In this document: piece after piece, positions 61,384 through 64,000 of the stretch
Position numbering within the stretch: the first letter of the stretch is position 1
Layout of the letters: each line of letters opens with the position of its first letter
Assembly: GCA_965214415.1 (NCBI GenBank)
Contig: CBDCBQ010000003.1
Coordinates: 3,844,001-3,908,000, forward strand
From: RH-AL1 sp965214415
GTDB taxonomy: Bacteria; Pseudomonadota; Alphaproteobacteria; Rhizobiales; Beijerinckiaceae
Direction: 5' to 3'
DNA: 64,000 nucleotides
Program-made: the position numbers and the translations under genes
Notes under the pieces: model-generated
Database searches by the model: none
Seen by the model: the letters and a program-made list of their open reading frames with translations, nothing else
What the model was told of the DNA's origin: nothing

Positions 61384-62079
61384 ATGCGTACGTATTCTAT
61401 GCGGACAAGATCCAAACGGACGGATGTCGCCTTGTCCAAGCTCGTCTTCTACTCCCGCGTGAGCACCGCCTCGCAAACCCTCGCTCATCAGGAGACTCAA
61501 GCCCGCGCAGCGGGCTACGAGTTCGACGAGGTGGTCGCGGACCACGGCGTGTCTGGCGTAGCCACTCGGCTTGCCGAACGTCCGGAGGGTCGGCGCCTCG
61601 CCGACATGCTGCGCAAGGACGACGTGCTCGTCGTCCGTTGGCTCGACCGGCTTGGCCGCAACTACGGCGACGTGACCGAGACGGTGCAGGACTTCATGCG
61701 GCGCGGCGTCACCGTCAAAACCATTATCAACAGCATGGTCTTCGACGCTACGACCAAGGACCCGATGCAGCGAGCCGTTCGCGATGCTTTGCTCGGCTTT
61801 ATGGCCGCCATGGGCGAGGCCCAGGCGGAGGCCACCAAGGAGGCGCAGAAGGCCGGGATCGCCTACGCGCGCGAGCGCTTGGACAAGGGCATCGCTTACT
61901 TGGGTAGGAAGCCTTCTTTCAGCCGACACCATATGAAACGTGTCGACGACGGCCTAGCGGTCGGCGAGACCATAACCTCGATCGCGAAAGCGACCGGGCT
62001 GACCCGTCAGACCATCTACCGGTTGAGAGATCATCGTGCCGCGGCAGAAGCAGCGCTGGTAGCGTGGGACGCCCGCTGA
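61384..62079 (+). CDS. Serine recombinase (resolvase/invertase family)
   Basis: A ~231-residue site-specific recombinase. The catalytic Ser is in LVFYSRVSTASQTLAHQETQ, followed by GVSGVATRLAERPEGRRLAD, VVRWLDRLGRN and VKTIINSMVFDATTKDPMQR. The long helix E and a C-terminal helix-turn-helix (ITSIAKATGLTRQTIYRLRD) are present. It is of the Tn3 resolvase/DNA invertase size. ATG 61384 and ATG 61399 are both possible; a TTG at 61432 fits the usual N-terminus best. Confidence 0.9.
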   Translation: MRTYSMRTRSKRTDVALSKLVFYSRVSTASQTLAHQETQARAAGYEFDEVVADHGVSGVATRLAERPEGRRLADMLRKDDVLVVRWLDRLGRNYGDVTETVQDFMRRGVTVKTIINSMVFDATTKDPMQRAVRDALLGFMAAMGEAQAEATKEAQKAGIAYARERLDKGIAYLGRKPSFSRHHMKRVDDGLAVGETITSIAKATGLTRQTIYRLRDHRAAAEAALVAWDAR

Positions 62080-62468
62080 AAGTACCAATAATCACAGCGC
62101 CAGCTTGAGCGATCCACGCATGTTCAACGAGATGTCTTGATGACTGGATTTGGTGAAGGTTTTCGGATGCCGGCTGGCGACGATCGCGCGGCTTGGTGAG
62201 GGCCAGCGTCCGAAAGCCGCCAAGCACGGACCCGCGGCCATTGCGCGCCGGGCTATGGGGATTTGGGGATTGCGCTGTGTTTTCGGAGGGTGCGCTCCGG
62301 CGCGCGCGTGACGTCTCCACGCGGCGATGAGCGGCGATCCCCCGCTCGAAGACAGGCTGATGCAGCCGCAGGATGCTTGGTGACGGGCCTCGCGGCGGCG
62401 CCGGGCGCGCGCGTGCCCGATGGCCGAAGCGGCGCGGCTTCGACAAACGATCTGATCAGGTCGTGCGG
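62080..62468. other. Non-coding stretch downstream of the recombinase
   Basis: No convincing gene. The part nearest 62470 probably belongs to the end of the decayed IS91-like element whose transposase tail lies next to it. No terminator could be defined. Confidence 0.35.
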
Positions 62469-63195
62469 GGTCACGACGCCATCATCCCGGAACAGGCGCG
62501 CGTGGGCGGCGGGGCACGAGGCTGAGCGGCACCGCTGATGATCTCGATGACGATCAAGCGGCCGCCGCAGCAAGGACACGGTGGTCGATGGTCCGGCGGC
62601 GGCGGGCTCCTCCGTTGCGCTCGGCGCAGGCACGGCGAGCAGGTCTTTAGCCTTCGCGACATTGACCTTGCGGCCGGCGCTGGCGAGCAGGCCGTAGTGA
62701 CGGATGCGGTGGAAGCCTTTGGGCAGGACGTGCAGCAGTAAGCGGCGGATGAACTCGTCGGCGGCAAGCGTCATGGTGCGGTGGCGCTCGTCACCGTCGC
62801 GACGGTAATCCTTGTAACGGAAGGTGACGTTGGTCTCCGTCGAGTGAGATCAGCCGCCAGTTCGAGATGGCGACGCGATGCGTGTAGCGCGAGAGATAGG
62901 CGAGCACGGCCTCGGGGTCGGCGAAGGGCGGCTTGGCATAGACGACCCACCGCTTCTTCCGAACGGGCGCCAGGTAGTGCAGGAACGCGCGCCGATCGAC
63001 GAGACCGAGATGATCGCCGAAGAACTGCAGGCTGTCGCTCTCGTGCAGCTCGATCAGGCGCGTCAGGAACAGCCGCCGAAACAGCTTGCCGATAAGACCC
63101 GGACCGGCAGCAGGAAGGCCGGACGTGACGAGACCCAGCGCTGGCCGTCGAGCGAGAGGCCGCCGCCGGGCACGATCATGTGGATGATACCGGGA
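62469..63195 (-). pseudogene. Decayed IS91-family transposase (Y2 type)
   Basis: Reading the minus strand from 63195: IIHMIVPGGGLSLDGQRWVS; after one break near 63080, KLFRRLFLTRLIELHESDSL, then WVVYAKPPFADPEAVLAYLS and RYTHRVAISNWRLISLDG; after a second break, TNVTFRYKDYRRDG, then MTLAADEFIRRLLLHVLPKG; and after a third, CPCCGGRLIVIEI. These are consecutive parts of IS91-type rolling-circle transposases. At least three frame breaks and loss of the N-terminal zinc-binding part show it is dead. Confidence 0.8.
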
Positions 63196-63485
63196 ATGTC
63201 CTCAACCTGATCTATGAATGTGAGCAGCGCGGTGCGTCGGTCACCGTGCTCGATCCGCACGTCAGCACGCGTGGCGAAATGGGCCACGTTGTTCTTACCG
63301 TGCTTGGAATGGTCGCGCAGATGGAACGTCGCTTCATGAAGGAGCGGCAACGGGTGGGTATCGAGCGAGCGAAAGCCGATGGTCGATACAGGGGCGGCCG
63401 GCGTCGCATTGATCAGACCGCCGTCCTAACGCTGCGGGCGGATCGATATTGCGCAACGGAATCCTTGCTGATCATTGCAGGTTGA
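63195..63485 (+). pseudogene. C-terminal fragment of a Tn3-type resolvase
   Basis: The frame reads NVLNLIYECEQRGASVTVLD, GEMGHVVLTVLGMVAQMERR, then RVGIERAKADGRYRGGRRRI. This is the second half of a serine resolvase, from the end of the catalytic domain through helix E into the linker. The Ser-containing half and most of the helix-turn-helix are missing. It abuts the truncated IS91 gene head to head. Confidence 0.75.
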
Positions 63486-64000
63486 ACACGACCTTGATGC
63501 ACCCGTCCTTCTTGTCGCGGAACGTCTTGTAGAGATCGGGCCCCTGGTCGAGATCGCCGCTGCGATGGGTGATCATCGACGTCGTATCAAACTTGCCCTC
63601 CTGGATAAGGCTGGTGAGTTTCTCGAGGTAGCGCTTAACGTGCGTCTGACCGCTGCGGATCGTCAGGCCCTTCTGCACGACCGAGCCCATGTTGATTGGG
63701 ACCGGGCCACCATAAACGCCGGGCACCGAGACGATTCCCGCCGGGCGCACGGCCTTGATTGCCTCCGACAACACATACGGGCGCTCGGTTGAAGTCAGCT
63801 TCTCCTGAACGGCGCTAATAACGGCGGTGACGCCATGGCCGGAGGTCGCCTCCATGCCGACGCAGTCGATGACGCTATCGGCGCCCTTGCCCTTGCTGAT
63901 CTCCTTGATCCGCTCGAATACATCCTCCTTCTCGAAGTCGATGATGTCGGTCGCGCCCGACTTCTCGGCCAGCGCGATCCGCTCAGGTACCGTCTCGATG
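63472..64000 (-). CDS. Zinc-dependent alcohol dehydrogenase (C-terminal part, runs off window)
   Basis: The visible 176 residues are the back half of a medium-chain zinc alcohol dehydrogenase: PERIALAEKSGATDIIDFEK, the Rossmann strand GADSVIDCVGMEATSG, VRPAGIVSVPGVYGGPVPIN, then YLEKLTSLIQEGKFDTTSMI and a KDGCIKVVF end. The form with MGSVVQKGLTIRSGQTHVKR resembles glutathione-independent formaldehyde-dehydrogenase-like members that are common in Rhizobiales accessory DNA. The catalytic zinc domain lies outside the window. Confidence 0.85.
   Translation of the reverse strand, partial: IETVPERIALAEKSGATDIIDFEKEDVFERIKEISKGKGADSVIDCVGMEATSGHGVTAVISAVQEKLTSTERPYVLSEAIKAVRPAGIVSVPGVYGGPVPINMGSVVQKGLTIRSGQTHVKRYLEKLTSLIQEGKFDTTSMITHRSGDLDQGPDLYKTFRDKKDGCIKVVFNLQ

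Noticed and set aside
1..64000. tRNA genes or a tRNA attachment site for the island
   Set aside because: No T-loop GGTTCGAATCC-type sequence in a tRNA context was found by eye. The GGTTCGC repeats at 49.6-49.7 kb do not fold into a tRNA, and comM is the better target.
1..64000. CRISPR array or cas genes
   Set aside because: No regularly spaced direct repeats or Cas motifs were seen; the only clear tandem repeat is the TTTTCCA triplet at 26952.

Overview
The window is GC-rich DNA that looks like the chromosome of an alphaproteobacterium, most likely of the order Hyphomicrobiales (Rhizobiales). The clues are the coaE-dnaQ pair converging on secB, a long-form UvrB, a DUF2125 protein, a YbjN-proC pair, several small exported proteins of types common in that order, and a lipase carrying a Hint_2 domain. 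I cannot name the genus. No tRNA, rRNA or CRISPR array was seen.

Positions 1-49600 are chromosomal backbone broken by small accessory patches. 1-5.8 kb has an aminotransferase and glycosyltransferase (surface glycan), a DNA glycosylase and a chemoreceptor. 5.9-11 kb has poxB, a DUF2125 protein and chaC, with a cluster of truncated gene ends at 6.3-7.0 kb. 11.1-13.96 kb is an accessory patch: a BrnT/BrnA toxin-antitoxin pair, a DUF559 endonuclease-like gene and an AT-richer, frameshifted P-loop ATPase. uvrB follows, then a second patch of gene remnants (16.9-18.2 kb), then coaE-dnaQ-secB. 21-34.5 kb holds an SDR/LysR pair, mtnP-apt, the lipase-Hint protein, a solute-binding protein, three tiny overlapping genes for membrane proteins, tesB, a dehydrogenase, a membrane-bound patatin, proC-ybjN and a TetR gene. 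35.3-36.4 kb is AT-richer and contains unrecognised genes. After prfC come a TetR/GST pair and a DUF2235 hydrolase.

41.4-45.9 kb is the most coherent uncharacterised system: an acyl-CoA dehydrogenase facing an operon of a free-standing acyl carrier protein, a GNAT-like acyltransferase and a FATP-type acyl-CoA synthetase, the last two overlapping at TGATG. Together these could activate, desaturate, carry and transfer an acyl chain to an amine or other acceptor.

From about 49.6 kb to the end the DNA is an integrated element. A tyrosine recombinase sits against a comM/yifB gene that lacks its first ~100 codons, so comM appears to be the attachment site. The element holds an IS3 (IS407-like), an IS5/IS1182-type, an IS66 and a decayed IS91-like element, serine recombinases, a MucR fragment and many tiny genes, several for single-span membrane proteins and several frameshifted. 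The window ends inside a zinc-dependent alcohol dehydrogenase gene.

A theme of the window is single-base frameshifts in accessory genes (10.7, 13.4, 17.1, 36.2, 56.4-56.5, 60.5 and 62.5-63.1 kb), while long core genes are intact. This suggests real decay of accessory DNA rather than uniform sequencing error, but raw reads would be needed to decide.
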